Positions 9,049 through 18,602 of a DNA stretch of 34,804 bases are shown piece after piece. Source of the stretch: an uncultured Oscillospiraceae bacterium (GTDB lineage Bacteria > Bacillota > Clostridia > Oscillospirales > Oscillospiraceae); assembly GCA_944386835.1 (NCBI GenBank), contig CALXCQ010000084.1, positions 1 to 34,804 of the forward strand, read 5' to 3'. How positions within the stretch are numbered: the first letter of the stretch is position 1; every line of letters starts with the position of its first letter. The notes under the pieces are model-generated. The model had not been told where the DNA came from. It was given only the letters and a program-made list of their open reading frames with translations, and made no database searches. Made by a program: the position numbers and the translations under genes.

Positions 9049-9092
9049 TTTTATCTCGACCTTTCCAGTTGAATTATGAGTCATACATACTC

Positions 9093-9121
9093 ATTATAGC
9101 AGTTTCTTTTATATTTGTACA
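9093..9121 (-). promoter_or_regulatory. Promoter of the glmU-like/prs/pth operon
   Basis: TGTACA (9116-9121), 17-base spacer, and a perfect TATAAT (9093-9098) on the minus strand. The transcription start would fall near 9086, which argues against the ATG at 9084 and for the ATG at 9048. Confidence 0.75.
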
Positions 9122-9219
9122 GCCAATCCGAAAGAATTTTCCTCCTTTTCCTTCTCTTTTCCCCGCTCTGTACCAGAGCTTTTCTGCCTGTCGCCCAGTC
9201 TCGTTTTCCACCCAATACA

Positions 9220-9244
9220 AAAGGAGATGCCGGGCATCTCCTTT
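9220..9244 (-). terminator. Hairpin terminator after the kinase-like gene
   Basis: Perfect 12-bp inverted repeat (AAAGGAGATGCC and its complement around one central base) 16 bases past the stop codon. On the minus strand the stem ends in TTTT. The T run is short, so efficiency is uncertain. Confidence 0.65.
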
Positions 9245-9259
9245 CCTCTTCGCCAAAAT

Positions 9260-10363
9260 TCAGTTGACATTCACCGAATCGAACACTTCGCTTGGCAAGA
9301 CGTCTGCCAATTCTACCAGGCAGTGCTCAAATCCGCCTGCATAGTCATAATTGACTACAGGACTGCGAACACTGTCTGCTGCAATCTGCCGGTGCAGTGA
9401 CAAAGACATGGTCACGGTAGTGCCCTCACCTGGCTTCCCTTCCAGAATCATCGTCCCACCGTGTAACGCAGCTACATAGCGAGCATAGGGCAGGCCCAAG
9501 CCCATTCCCCATCGGGAATCTCCCAGGGGCTCCCGGTGATGGAACCGGTCAAAGACCGTGGCCAACATTTCCGGCGGCAAGCCTTCTCCATTGTCCGCAA
9601 CCTTTATCAGGACGCTATTTTTATTGGTTTCCACCCGCAAAAGGATTTTTCCCCCTCTGGGGGTAAATTTCATAGCATTGGAAATCAGATTGAGTACCGC
9701 CCGCTCTACTTTTTGCCGGTCTATGACACCGTAAAATTTCCCTGTGGGACAGGCATATTGAATGGTGATCCCTACCGTAGCGCACAAAGGTTTCACCCGG
9801 TCATAAATTCCACCGAAAAATTCCCGCAGCTCCGTTTTCTCATCGTACATGGGCATCTCTCCGGCAATCAGCCGGCTCATGTCCATCAGATTTCCCGCAA
9901 GACGCAAAAGCTGATAAAGAGCTTTATTTAAAATTGCCGTTTGCTTCTGGATAAAGGGGTTTTCCTGTTCTTCCAGAAGCGGAAACAGCGTAGAAGTCAC
10001 ACTAAAAGCTGTAGCCAACGGCTGCCGCAGGCTTTGGGACAGCACACTCAGAGAATCCAGACTGATTCCCTCATCTGCGGTACGGCAGGCCACAAGAAAG
10101 ATATCTGTATCGCCTTCCCGCTTTAATGTGGCATTGCGTTCCTGGGCACCAAAAGATAGGGTTAGTTGCACGGTCTTCTCACCGTCATATTGCCGATAAA
10201 ACTCTAAATTGGGGCCCAAAACCGTCTCCAATCCCGACTCCTGTAAAGCCAGCTCCTGCGCCGCTTTATTACAGTAACATATTTTCTCGTCTCGAACAAA
10301 AAAAACCGGCTGCTCTACACAATCCAGAATCGGCAATACCGACTCAACTGCAACACTGTACAA
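9260..10363 (-). CDS. Histidine-kinase-like protein lacking the phospho-accepting His
   Basis: The protein has a PAS-like N-terminal region (about residues 8-100), a degenerate HisKA region and a complete HATPase_c domain. The ATP-binding boxes are all visible: N box NLISNAMKF, G1 DNGEGLP, F box VFDRFHH and G2 GMGLGLPYA. The H box, usually SHELRTPL, reads SQSLRQPL, so Gln (codon 10034-10036) stands where the His should be. No membrane helix is apparent, so it is probably cytoplasmic, and no response regulator is adjacent. I chose TTG at 10363 because AGGGGGG ends 5 bases upstream. ATG at 10417 has no ribosome-binding site, and the longest frame (from 10501) begins inside the promoter. It may be a pseudokinase, an ATP-dependent sensor, or phosphorylated elsewhere. 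The substrate and partner are unknown. Confidence 0.85.
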   Translation of the reverse strand: MYSVAVESVLPILDCVEQPVFFVRDEKICYCNKAAQELALQESGLETVLGPNLEFYRQYDGEKTVQLTLSFGAQERNATLKREGDTDIFLVACRTADEGISLDSLSVLSQSLRQPLATAFSVTSTLFPLLEEQENPFIQKQTAILNKALYQLLRLAGNLMDMSRLIAGEMPMYDEKTELREFFGGIYDRVKPLCATVGITIQYACPTGKFYGVIDRQKVERAVLNLISNAMKFTPRGGKILLRVETNKNSVLIKVADNGEGLPPEMLATVFDRFHHREPLGDSRWGMGLGLPYARYVAALHGGTMILEGKPGEGTTVTMSLSLHRQIAADSVRSPVVNYDYAGGFEHCLVELADVLPSEVFDSVNVN

Positions 10364-10472
10364 AAAATCCCCCCTGTTCCTGGTTTCCTTGGTAGGATAT
10401 GCAAAATTTACGGACATAATTAAGTAGTTTTTACCAATTGTTTGACCGAGAATTTCCCATTTTTCCATTGCG

Positions 10473-10501
10473 AGTATACTGGAAAATTCGACAAATTGCA
10501 A
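10473..10501 (-). promoter_or_regulatory. Promoter of the kinase-like gene
   Basis: TTGCAA (10496-10501), 17-base spacer, TATACT (10473-10478) on the minus strand, in the gap after cardiolipin synthase. Its position inside the longest open frame shows that frame's first codons are not translated. Confidence 0.7.
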
Positions 10502-10558
10502 TAGCTATAACCCAGGGGGAATTCCTTCCTTTTTGTAAAAAACCTTTGCCAGCAAGCA

Positions 10559-12088
10559 CTACATCAGCGGAGAGAAAACGCGCAGCAAAGAACGGAAAAT
10601 CCGCTGATAAAGCTTGGTCTCCCGGCATTCTTGCAAACTGACTTCGTGGCAGATGGGAAACGTATCTTCAAAGTCCTGCTTTACCTGTTCCAGACAGGTG
10701 CTGCGATAACAGAATACACCGTCTTCAAAATGGAGATAGAGACTGCGGAAATCCAGATTGACCGTCCCCACTACCGCATACTCCCCGTCAACACAACAGG
10801 TCTTAGAATGGATAAATCCAGGACTGTATTCAAAAATTCGTACGCCTGCTCTCCGCAGCGGCTCATAGTTGGCTTTTGTCAGCGCATAGACATACTTTTT
10901 ATCAGGTATTCCCGGCGTAATAATCCGCACATCAATCCCCGTTTTCGCAGCTAAGCGCAAGGCGTTGGTCATCTTACCATCCAAAATCAAATACGGCGTC
11001 ATGATATAAACAGACTTTTTGGCTTTCCCGATTAAGTTCAGAAAAACCGTCTCGCCTACACTCTCGCCATCCAGGGGACTGTCTGCAAAAGGTTGGACAA
11101 AGCCCATTTCCCCTTCTTCCGGCTCATAGAACGGCCGGTAAGCTCTGGCCGGCTCCCGCCAGTCGGTAATATAGTTCCACAGAGATAAGAACATCACGGT
11201 CATGGACCAGACCGCCTCGCCCCTTAAAAGGATACCGCAGTCTTTCCAGTGTCCAAACCGCTCTTTTGCATTGATATATTCATCGGAAAGATTGATTCCT
11301 CCGGTAAATCCTACAAGGCCGTCAATAATCATGAATTTCCGGTGGTCCCGGTTGTTGAGTCTCGGAGACATAACCGGAACATAGGGGGCAAATACTTTGC
11401 ATTGAATTCCCAGAGCCTCCAACCGCTTGTGGTATCCTATGGGAAGCTGGAGGATGCAGCCAAAATCGTCATAGATTACCCGCACGTCTACGCCCTGAGC
11501 CGCCTTCTCCTGAAGAATCGCCAGAATCTCATCCCACATTTTCCCCTCACCAATGATAAAATACTCCAGAAAAATGTAGTGCTTTGCTTTTGCCAACTCT
11601 TCCTTCATTCTGGCAAAACACGGCTCTCCAACCGGAAAATATTCCGTATACGTGTTGTGGTAAACCGGACAGCGGGCCACGCCCGTCAGATAGTTCATCT
11701 GAAGCCGCGCCTGATGGTCCAGCTGTTCCGCTTCTTCCATCACCTTTGGGTCCTGAATCAACTGATCCTTGTGCATCTGATCCATGGCAATCAATTTTTT
11801 CCGAATGGAACGGGATACTCGGTTTCCGCCAAAGAGAAGATAGATGGAAATGCCAAAGACCGGAAGCGCTAAAATTGGAATAATCCACGCCAATTTATAA
11901 CTGGAATTGACATCATCGGAAATAATCTTCAAAACAGCCAATAAACTTATCAGGTTGAGAAACCGGTTAAACCAGACAGAATAGTCGGAAAACCATACCA
12001 TCCCCATCCAGACTGCCACGATTTGTAACAAGATACACAGAGAAACCACCACAACACGCTGAAACAGTAATTTGAATAAATTGTGCAT
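10559..12088 (-). CDS. cls: Cardiolipin synthase (phospholipase D family)
   Basis: This membrane enzyme joins two phosphatidylglycerols into cardiolipin plus glycerol. At 509 residues it has the normal length. The N terminus has hydrophobic helices at about 12-33, 43-56 and 66-87 (PLDc_N region). Two HKD catalytic motifs follow: H249-K251-D256 (HRKFMIID) and H427-K429-D434 (HSKTCCVD), each followed by the usual G/N segment (GGINLSDEY; GTVNLDFRS). The ATG at 12088 has a strong GGAGGAAGG site. It is divergent from uvrA, with its own promoter, and stands alone before the kinase-like gene, which also has its own promoter. Confidence 0.96.
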   Translation of the reverse strand: MHNLFKLLFQRVVVVSLCILLQIVAVWMGMVWFSDYSVWFNRFLNLISLLAVLKIISDDVNSSYKLAWIIPILALPVFGISIYLLFGGNRVSRSIRKKLIAMDQMHKDQLIQDPKVMEEAEQLDHQARLQMNYLTGVARCPVYHNTYTEYFPVGEPCFARMKEELAKAKHYIFLEYFIIGEGKMWDEILAILQEKAAQGVDVRVIYDDFGCILQLPIGYHKRLEALGIQCKVFAPYVPVMSPRLNNRDHRKFMIIDGLVGFTGGINLSDEYINAKERFGHWKDCGILLRGEAVWSMTVMFLSLWNYITDWREPARAYRPFYEPEEGEMGFVQPFADSPLDGESVGETVFLNLIGKAKKSVYIMTPYLILDGKMTNALRLAAKTGIDVRIITPGIPDKKYVYALTKANYEPLRRAGVRIFEYSPGFIHSKTCCVDGEYAVVGTVNLDFRSLYLHFEDGVFCYRSTCLEQVKQDFEDTFPICHEVSLQECRETKLYQRIFRSLLRVFSPLM

Positions 12089-12135
12089 GACCTTCCTCCT
12101 CTGCGTTTTGTCTCGTCTATTGGGAATTTATCACT

Positions 12136-12163
12136 ATCATATCATATTTTCTTCCCATCTCAA
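12136..12163 (-). promoter_or_regulatory. Promoter of cls
   Basis: TTGAGA (12158-12163), 16-base spacer, TATGAT (12136-12141) on the minus strand. A second overlapping TATGAT copy lies at 12141-12146. Confidence 0.6.
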
Positions 12164-12206
12164 CGGCTTTTTCTACATAATAGGAAATTTTCTTTCCTTT
12201 TTCCTG

Positions 12207-12235
12207 TTGTGAGCCGTTGGGATTTCTGCTATACT
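12207..12235 (+). promoter_or_regulatory. Promoter of uvrA
   Basis: TTGTGA (12207-12212), 17-base spacer, TATACT (12230-12235). It is about 100 bases upstream of the uvrA start and divergent from the cls promoter. I saw no Firmicute LexA box (GAAC-N4-GTTC type) around it. Confidence 0.65.
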
Positions 12236-12332
12236 AGTTAATCAAGATTATTCTCAAATTCTGCATTTTGCTACAGACAAGGTCTTGCAGAAGGCCCTGT
12301 ATGGGGAAGATAGAAATCAAAGGAGATCCTGT

Positions 12333-15158
12333 ATGCGCGAATCAATTTTTGTAAAAGGCGCCAGAGAAAATAACCTGAAAAATGTGGATGTTACCATCCC
12401 CAGAGATCAATTGGTGGTCTTTACCGGGCTTTCCGGTTCCGGAAAATCGAGCCTGGCTTTTGACACCATCTATGCCGAAGGGCAACGCCGATATGTAGAA
12501 TCCCTCTCCTCCTATGCCCGTATGTTTCTCGGGCAGATGGATAAGCCGGATGTAGATTATATTGACGGACTCTCTCCTGCCATCTCCATCGATCAGAAAA
12601 CCACTTCCAAAAATCCCCGTTCCACCGTAGGCACCGTCACAGAGATCTATGATTACCTGCGCCTTCTGTGGGCCAGAGTGGGGACGCCCCACTGTCCCAA
12701 ATGTGGCAAGGAAATTCAAAGACAGACGGTAGACCAAATTGTGGACAAGATCATGGAACTGCCGGTGGGGACAAAATTTCAAATTTTAGCTCCGGTCATT
12801 CGAGGCAAAAAAGGCGAACATGTAAAGGTCTTCGAAGATGCCCGCCGTTCCGGGTACGCAAGAGTCCGGGTGGATGGAAGTCTTTATGACTTGACGGAAG
12901 AAATATCTCTCAACAAAAACCAAAAACATCAGATTGAAGTTGTGGTAGATCGTCTGGTCATGCGGGAAGACCTGCACCAGCGTCTGACCGATTCCGTGGA
13001 GACGGCCACTTCTCTTACCGGCGGGTTGGTCCTTCTGCATCAGATTGCCGACGATAAGCTGGATATGTTTTCTCTCAACTACGCCTGCGAAGACTGCGAC
13101 ATCTCCATGCCGGAACTTTCGCCCCGTATGTTTTCCTTTAACAATCCCTACGGCGCCTGCCCTGTCTGTTCCGGACTGGGTGAGCAATTGACGGTAGATC
13201 CCGCTCTCATTATTCCCAATCCCGACTTGTCCATTATGCAAGGGGCCATTCAGGCCTCCGGTTTTGGAAATGTCAAGGACGACTCCATTGCCAGAATGTA
13301 TTTTGAGGCTTTGGCCAAAAAATATAACTTTTCCCTTCAGACCCCTGTCAAAGACTTGCCGCAGTCTGTTATGGATGTGATTCTCAACGGCACAAACGGG
13401 GAAAAGCTGCAACTTCACTATGATCGGGGCAACGGACGTGGCACTTTGGAACAGCCCTTTGAAGGAATTTTGAAAAATCTGGAGCGCCGCTATCAGGAAA
13501 CCCAATCCGATGCCATGCGAAAAGAGCTGGAAGAATGTATGTCCTCCCGTCCGTGCCCTGCCTGCCACGGCGACCGTCTGACTGAGGTATCCCGCGCTGT
13601 TACCGTAGGTGGGATGCAAATTGCAGATTTTTGCCGTTTGTCCGTCCAGCAAGAACTGGAATTTATGGAAAATCTGAAACTGACCGGCGCCAGCGCCATC
13701 ATTGCCCAGCAGATTCTCCGGGAAATCATTGCCCGGCTTGGCTTCCTGAAAAGCGTTGGCCTTCAGTATCTGACCCTATCCCGGGCTGCCGCCACCTTAT
13801 CCGGCGGAGAAAGCCAGCGGATTCGCCTGGCTACCCAAATCGGTTCCAGTCTCATGGGTGTTTTATATATTTTGGATGAGCCTTCTATCGGTCTGCATCA
13901 GAGGGACAACGACAAACTTCTGGCCACTTTGAAACAGCTGCGGGACTTGGGCAATACCCTGGTCGTCGTAGAGCATGACGAAGACACCATTCGCGCCGCC
14001 GATTATCTGGTGGATGTGGGCCCCGGTGCCGGAATCCACGGCGGTGAAATTGTCGCCCAGGGGAAACTGGAAGATATTTTGGCTTGTGACCGATCCCTTA
14101 CCGGTCAGTATCTGTCCGGGAAGAAAAAAATTCCGGTCCCTTCCCAACGCAGATCCGGAAATGGCCACTTCCTGAAAGTCTTCGGATGCCAGGAAAATAA
14201 CCTTCAGTCTATTGACGTATCCATTCCTCTTGGAACCTTTACTTGTGTCACCGGTGTGTCCGGCTCTGGCAAATCCTCTTTGGTAAACGAGATTATCTAT
14301 AAAAAGCTGGCTTGTGATCTGAACCATGCCCGCATCCGGGCGGGAAAGCATAGTCATATGGAGGGGCTGGAATTCCTGGACAAAGTAATCAATATTGATC
14401 AGAGCCCTATCGGTCGGACCCCTCGTTCCAATCCGGCCACCTATACGGGACTGTTCAACGATATCCGGGATCTGTTTGCATCCACTGCCGACGCGAAAAG
14501 CCGGGGCTATGGGCCAGGACGGTTCTCGTTTAATGTAAAGGGTGGCCGCTGTGAGGCCTGCGGTGGTGACGGACTGGTAAAAATTGAAATGCACTTTTTG
14601 CCAGATATCTATGTTCCCTGTGACGTGTGCCACGGCAAACGTTATAATCGGGAAACCCTGGAGGTGCTCTATAAGGGCAAATCCATTGCGGACGTTCTGG
14701 AAATGACCGCAGATGAAGCTCTGGACTTTTTTGAAAATTTGCCCCGTATCCGCAGTAAAGTTGCCACGCTGGTGGAAGTGGGACTGGGCTACATTAAGCT
14801 GGGCCAGTCTTCCACAACGCTTTCCGGAGGAGAAGCTCAGCGCGTAAAATTGGCTGCAGAACTGTCCCGGCGGTCAACTGGCTCTACCATTTATATTTTG
14901 GACGAACCCACCACCGGTCTGCATGTGGCAGATGTCCATAAGCTGATTGAAGTGCTTCAGGCCCTGGTCGATCTTGGCAATACTGTTTTGGTCATTGAAC
15001 ACAATTTGGATGTCATTAAAGTTGCAGACTATATCCTGGATTTGGGTCCGGAAGGGGGCGACGGTGGCGGTACGATTGTGGCTACCGGTACGCCAGAAGA
15101 GATCGCTGCCAATCCAGACAGCTTCACTGGAATCTATTTAAAAAAAATGTTAGTATAA
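12333..15158 (+). CDS. uvrA: Excinuclease ABC subunit A
   Basis: UvrA is the damage-recognition ATPase of nucleotide excision repair; it loads UvrB on lesions. It has 941 residues, the normal size, with two ABC modules. The first Walker A is GLSGSGKSS (32-40), with signature LSGGESQR. The second has GVSGSGKSS and LSGGEAQR, with Walker B segments [13 protein letters not shown] and [10 protein letters not shown]. Zinc-binding Cys pairs are visible at [12 protein letters not shown] and in the C-terminal finger CEACGG...CDVC. I start at ATG 12333, which has AAAGGAG 7 bases upstream; a longer frame from 12285 adds 16 non-conserved residues. radC follows 18 bases after the stop, so the two are probably co-transcribed. 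Confidence 0.98.
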   Translation: MRESIFVKGARENNLKNVDVTIPRDQLVVFTGLSGSGKSSLAFDTIYAEGQRRYVESLSSYARMFLGQMDKPDVDYIDGLSPAISIDQKTTSKNPRSTVGTVTEIYDYLRLLWARVGTPHCPKCGKEIQRQTVDQIVDKIMELPVGTKFQILAPVIRGKKGEHVKVFEDARRSGYARVRVDGSLYDLTEEISLNKNQKHQIEVVVDRLVMREDLHQRLTDSVETATSLTGGLVLLHQIADDKLDMFSLNYACEDCDISMPELSPRMFSFNNPYGACPVCSGLGEQLTVDPALIIPNPDLSIMQGAIQASGFGNVKDDSIARMYFEALAKKYNFSLQTPVKDLPQSVMDVILNGTNGEKLQLHYDRGNGRGTLEQPFEGILKNLERRYQETQSDAMRKELEECMSSRPCPACHGDRLTEVSRAVTVGGMQIADFCRLSVQQELEFMENLKLTGASAIIAQQILREIIARLGFLKSVGLQYLTLSRAAATLSGGESQRIRLATQIGSSLMGVLYILDEPSIGLHQRDNDKLLATLKQLRDLGNTLVVVEHDEDTIRAADYLVDVGPGAGIHGGEIVAQGKLEDILACDRSLTGQYLSGKKKIPVPSQRRSGNGHFLKVFGCQENNLQSIDVSIPLGTFTCVTGVSGSGKSSLVNEIIYKKLACDLNHARIRAGKHSHMEGLEFLDKVINIDQSPIGRTPRSNPATYTGLFNDIRDLFASTADAKSRGYGPGRFSFNVKGGRCEACGGDGLVKIEMHFLPDIYVPCDVCHGKRYNRETLEVLYKGKSIADVLEMTADEALDFFENLPRIRSKVATLVEVGLGYIKLGQSSTTLSGGEAQRVKLAAELSRRSTGSTIYILDEPTTGLHVADVHKLIEVLQALVDLGNTVLVIEHNLDVIKVADYILDLGPEGGDGGGTIVATGTPEEIAANPDSFTGIYLKKMLV

Positions 15159-15176
15159 CGGAACGGGAGGACAGCT

Positions 15177-15857
15177 ATGGTCAGTCACGAGGGGCATCGT
15201 CAACGGGTCAAGGAACGATTCCGCAGGGCCGGACTAAATGATTTTCACGACATCAACGCTTTGGAGCTCTTACTGTTTTACTGTATTCCCCAGGGAGATA
15301 CCAACCCTACTGCCCACAGACTTCTGGATCAGTTCGGTTCCCTGGCCGGTGTTTTGGACGCCTCTGTGGAAGAATTGATAAAAGTAAAGGGAATCAGTGA
15401 GCACAGTGCAATTTTGCTGACACTGATCCCCCAAATTTGCCGGCGTTATTCCATGGAACGGTCCAGTCCCGGTGAAATTCTGAATTCTACAGAGCGATGC
15501 GGTGACTATTTAGTTCCTTACTTTTTTGGGGAAACGGACGAAGTTGTATACTTGCTTTGTCTGGACGCCAAATGCAAAGTTCTGGACTGCCGTATGTTGT
15601 TTCGCGGTAGTGTCAATTCTGCCGGTATTTCTATCCGCAAAATTATCGAAACCGCCTTGGCCTGTAACGCTACCTCGGTAGTTCTGGCCCACAACCACAC
15701 CTCCGGAATCGCTCTGCCTTCCCCAGAGGATGAGCGCACTACCCGGACACTGCAAACTGCTCTGGATGCCGTAGGAATTCTTTTGGCCGACCATATTATT
15801 GTGGCAGATGATGATTTTGTCTCTTTGGCAGACAGCGGCTTCTTTCAGCGCCGTTAA
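15177..15857 (+). CDS. radC: RadC-family JAMM/MPN domain protein
   Basis: RadC (UPF0758) proteins combine a helix-hairpin-helix-like N-terminal part (about 1-90, including KVKGISEHSA) with a JAB/MPN metalloprotease-like domain. The metal-binding motif HxH-x10-D is intact: H172, H174, D185 in HNHTSGIALPSPED; the family usual is HNHPSG. It has 226 residues, the normal length. Despite the name, a direct DNA-repair role is not established for the family. The ATG at 15177 is preceded by GGGAGGACAGCT. It lies between uvrA and uvrB, probably in the uvrA transcript. Confidence 0.95.
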   Translation: MVSHEGHRQRVKERFRRAGLNDFHDINALELLLFYCIPQGDTNPTAHRLLDQFGSLAGVLDASVEELIKVKGISEHSAILLTLIPQICRRYSMERSSPGEILNSTERCGDYLVPYFFGETDEVVYLLCLDAKCKVLDCRMLFRGSVNSAGISIRKIIETALACNATSVVLAHNHTSGIALPSPEDERTTRTLQTALDAVGILLADHIIVADDDFVSLADSGFFQRR

Positions 15858-16182
15858 CTGTCTGGCTGCCGTCAGCTGCCCCACAATCGCCCATTCGCGG
15901 CCGTTTCCGTGAGATAGGACTGCCCAACTGTCCTTGGCGACCTTTCGGCGTCATTCAGCGGTAGCGTTTCCTCCGTCGCCGCCGTGTCGGCATCTGTCAG
16001 GCCAATGGCTGTCCCATAATCCCTTCCTGCTCTGCTTGTCCCTATCCTACCGGTGACTGCTCCGCAGCGATTCCCAGGCTATCCCCGGCACGAAACATCC
16101 CGTTTCTTTCCCGCAGAGCCTGGCTCTTTTCCAGCACTTTCATGCAAAAACCACTTCGGTTCAAAAAAGAGGTATCTGCCCT
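15858..16182. other. Gene-free gap between radC and uvrB
   Basis: 325 bases with no start-bearing gene that I can support. On the minus strand one frame stays open for 66 codons (about 15887-16084) with normal-looking composition but no ATG, GTG or TTG near its beginning, so it may be a gene remnant. I saw no convincing promoter or terminator; uvrB has an AGAGG ribosome-binding site at its end. Confidence 0.5.
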
Positions 16183-18162
16183 ATGGAATTTCGTCTACAC
16201 TCTGATTATAAGCCCTCTGGGGATCAGCCTCAGGCCATTGCAGCTTTAAGCAAAGGTGTAAAACTGGGCTTGGAGGAACAAACCCTTCTGGGTGTCACCG
16301 GTTCCGGTAAAACCTTCACCATGGCTTCTATTATCCAGGAAGTCCAAAAACCTACCTTGGTACTGGCGCACAACAAAACTTTGGCTGCCCAGCTTTGCGC
16401 AGAATTTCGGGAGTTCTTCCCGGAAAATGCAGTGGAATATTTTATCTCCTATTATGATTATTATCAGCCGGAAGCCTACATTGCCCATACCGACACCTAT
16501 ATTGAGAAGGATTCTGCCGTCAACGATGAGATTGAGCGTCTGCGCCACAGCGCCACCTCTTCTTTGTCAGAGCGGGAAGACGTGATTGTAGTCTCCTCTG
16601 TCTCTTGCATCTACGGCCTGGGAGATCCCATCGATTACAAAAACATGGTGATCTCTCTTCGCACCGGCCAAGAACGTTCCCGGGAAGATTTGATAAAAAA
16701 GCTGATTGAAATCCGGTATGAGCGAAACGACTTAAACTTTATCCGTAACCATTTCCGTGTCCGAGGTGACACGGTAGAAATCTATCCTGCCTACTGGGTG
16801 GGAAAGGCCATCCGTGTTGAGTTTTTTGGGGATGAAATCGATCGGATCTCCGAAATCAATCCGATTACCGGCCTGCCCAATCGAATTTTAAACCATGTGG
16901 CTATCTACCCGGCCAGCCACTATGTGGCAAGCAAAGAGAAAATGGATCGGGCTATTCGGGAGATTGAAGAAGAAATGTGGCAACAGGTTGCCTTCTTTGA
17001 GTCTCAGGATAAGCTCCTGGAAGCCCAGCGCATTCGCCAGCGGACACTATACGATATTGAAATGATGCAGGAAATCGGTTTCTGCTCTGGAATCGAAAAC
17101 TATTCCCGCGTCATCTCCGGCCGGGCTCCAGGTACTCCCCCCACAACCCTCATTGACTACTTTCCCAAGGATTTTCTTCTGTTTGTGGACGAAAGCCATG
17201 TCACATTGCCCCAGGTACGGGCCATGTACAATGGAGATCGAGCCAGAAAGGAGAGCCTTGTCAATTATGGCTTTCGCCTTCCCTCTGCTTTTGATAACCG
17301 TCCACTGAAATTTGAAGAGTTCCAGGATAAACTCAATCAGGTTATCTATGTTTCGGCTACCCCGGGAGAATATGAACGTACCCGCTCCGGTCAAATCGCC
17401 GAGCAGGTCATTCGTCCCACCGGCCTTTTGGACCCGGAAATTTTTGTTCGTCCCATCGCCGGACAGATTGACGATCTCATCCAGGAAATCCACACCGTAA
17501 CAGACCGGGAAGAGCGGGTCCTCATCACAACCCTCACGAAAAAAATGGCAGAAGACCTGACGACTTACCTGCAAAAAGCCGGTGTTCGTGTCCGCTATAT
17601 GCACTCTGATATTGGCGCGATGGAACGGATGGAAATTATCCGGGACCTTCGGATGGCCAAATTTGATGTGCTGGTTGGTATCAATCTGCTGCGGGAAGGT
17701 CTGGATCTTCCGGAAGTCAGCCTGGTAGCCATTCTGGATGCCGACAAAGAGGGCTTCCTCCGCAGTGAAACCAGCCTAATTCAGACGATCGGCCGTGCCG
17801 CCCGGAATGCTCAGGGCCGCGTCATTATGTATGCGGACAAAACTACCGCCGCCATGGAAGCAGCTATCGAGGAGACCCGCCGCCGCCGGGAAATTCAGAT
17901 GGCATATAACGCCAAAAACGGTATCACTCCCAAAACGATTATCAAATCTGTCCGGGATTTGATTGAGATCTCCCAGTCTGCACAGGAAGCCTATGGAAAA
18001 GACGGCGTGAAGATGACAAAAAAGGAGCGGGAACACGCCATCGAAAAACTGGAACAACAAATGCGGGAAGCTGCCCGCATGATGGAATACGAATATGCCG
18101 CTGTATTGCGTGATCAGATTATCCAATTGCGGGGACAAACAGAAAGGAGCACATCTAAATGA
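16183..18162 (+). CDS. uvrB: Excinuclease ABC subunit B
   Basis: UvrB is the helicase-like core of excision repair: it verifies damage after UvrA leaves and recruits UvrC. Its 659 residues are full length. Walker A is GVTGSGKT (37-44). The damage-probing beta-hairpin region is [10 protein letters not shown] (about 90-99). Walker B DESH is near 336, and the helicase motif TIGRAARN follows. The C-terminal UVR motif that binds UvrC (about 615-650, with [13 protein letters not shown]) is present. The ATG at 16183 follows AAGAGG by about 10 bases. It overlaps the next gene through ATGA. uvrC is not in the window. Confidence 0.98.
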   Translation: MEFRLHSDYKPSGDQPQAIAALSKGVKLGLEEQTLLGVTGSGKTFTMASIIQEVQKPTLVLAHNKTLAAQLCAEFREFFPENAVEYFISYYDYYQPEAYIAHTDTYIEKDSAVNDEIERLRHSATSSLSEREDVIVVSSVSCIYGLGDPIDYKNMVISLRTGQERSREDLIKKLIEIRYERNDLNFIRNHFRVRGDTVEIYPAYWVGKAIRVEFFGDEIDRISEINPITGLPNRILNHVAIYPASHYVASKEKMDRAIREIEEEMWQQVAFFESQDKLLEAQRIRQRTLYDIEMMQEIGFCSGIENYSRVISGRAPGTPPTTLIDYFPKDFLLFVDESHVTLPQVRAMYNGDRARKESLVNYGFRLPSAFDNRPLKFEEFQDKLNQVIYVSATPGEYERTRSGQIAEQVIRPTGLLDPEIFVRPIAGQIDDLIQEIHTVTDREERVLITTLTKKMAEDLTTYLQKAGVRVRYMHSDIGAMERMEIIRDLRMAKFDVLVGINLLREGLDLPEVSLVAILDADKEGFLRSETSLIQTIGRAARNAQGRVIMYADKTTAAMEAAIEETRRRREIQMAYNAKNGITPKTIIKSVRDLIEISQSAQEAYGKDGVKMTKKEREHAIEKLEQQMREAARMMEYEYAAVLRDQIIQLRGQTERSTSK

Positions 18163-18500
18163 TCAAGCGTAAATCTGACATGACGGTAGAGATCCGTCAA
18201 AATCCCAAGGGAGGAGTCGGTGATATCCAATTCACCCACGTTTTGACCCAGGAGGCCCAGAATAAGGCGAACTTATTTTCTTTAATTCATCTGGAACCGG
18301 GGCAATCCATTGGCCTGCATGCTCACCAAGAGGATGCCGAGGCTATGTATGTGCTCTCCGGTCACCCCTCCATTGTGGATGATGGAGAAACTTACCTGCT
18401 TTCCCCTGGCGATGCCACCTATTGCACCGGGGGACATACCCACAGCCTGCAGAATCTCTCTTCGGAGCCAGCTCAGGTTTTGGCCATAGTCTTTAAATAA
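18159..18500 (+). CDS. Small single-domain cupin protein
   Basis: A 113-residue cupin beta-barrel. Motif 1, [17 protein letters not shown] (52-68), supplies H54, H56 and E61. Motif 2 (about 84-99) contains GGHTHSLQN with H93 and H95, so the usual metal ligands are present. Cupins of this size may be sugar or small-molecule binding proteins, isomerases or dioxygenases; the sequence alone does not choose. The ATG overlaps the uvrB stop in a 4-base ATGA, and AAAGGAG lies upstream inside uvrB, so it is translationally coupled to uvrB. No function in DNA repair is evident. Confidence 0.9.
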   Translation: MIKRKSDMTVEIRQNPKGGVGDIQFTHVLTQEAQNKANLFSLIHLEPGQSIGLHAHQEDAEAMYVLSGHPSIVDDGETYLLSPGDATYCTGGHTHSLQNLSSEPAQVLAIVFK

Positions 18501-18515
18501 CGCGACTTCAGTCCC

Positions 18516-18602
18516 TGTGGAAAACTCCGAAAATTGGCTGAAAATTTATTGAATTTCCAAAAAAGTTTGTGAGAATTCCACATATCAACAGGTTTATCCA
18601 CA
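18516..18602. promoter_or_regulatory. Cluster of DnaA-box-like sites
   Basis: A perfect consensus DnaA box TTATCCACA lies at 18594-18602 on the plus strand. A one-mismatch box (TTTTCCACA read on the minus strand) is at 18516-18524. A half-type TTCCACA is at 18576-18582. An A/T-rich stretch (18541-18570) lies between them. No dnaA, dnaN or other replication-initiation gene is nearby. Confidence 0.45.

Noticed and set aside
9049-9084. Longer GlmU-like start at ATG 9084
   Set aside because: The perfect TATAAT at 9093-9098 puts the transcription start at about 9086, leaving no leader or ribosome-binding site; ATG 9048 fits better.
12100-12332. LexA/SOS box before uvrA
   Set aside because: No GAAC-N4-GTTC-type palindrome found in the uvrA or uvrB upstream regions.
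13863-14633. 256-codon frame antisense to uvrA (also 12786-13652)
   Set aside because: Contained within the highly conserved uvrA coding region; no independent support.
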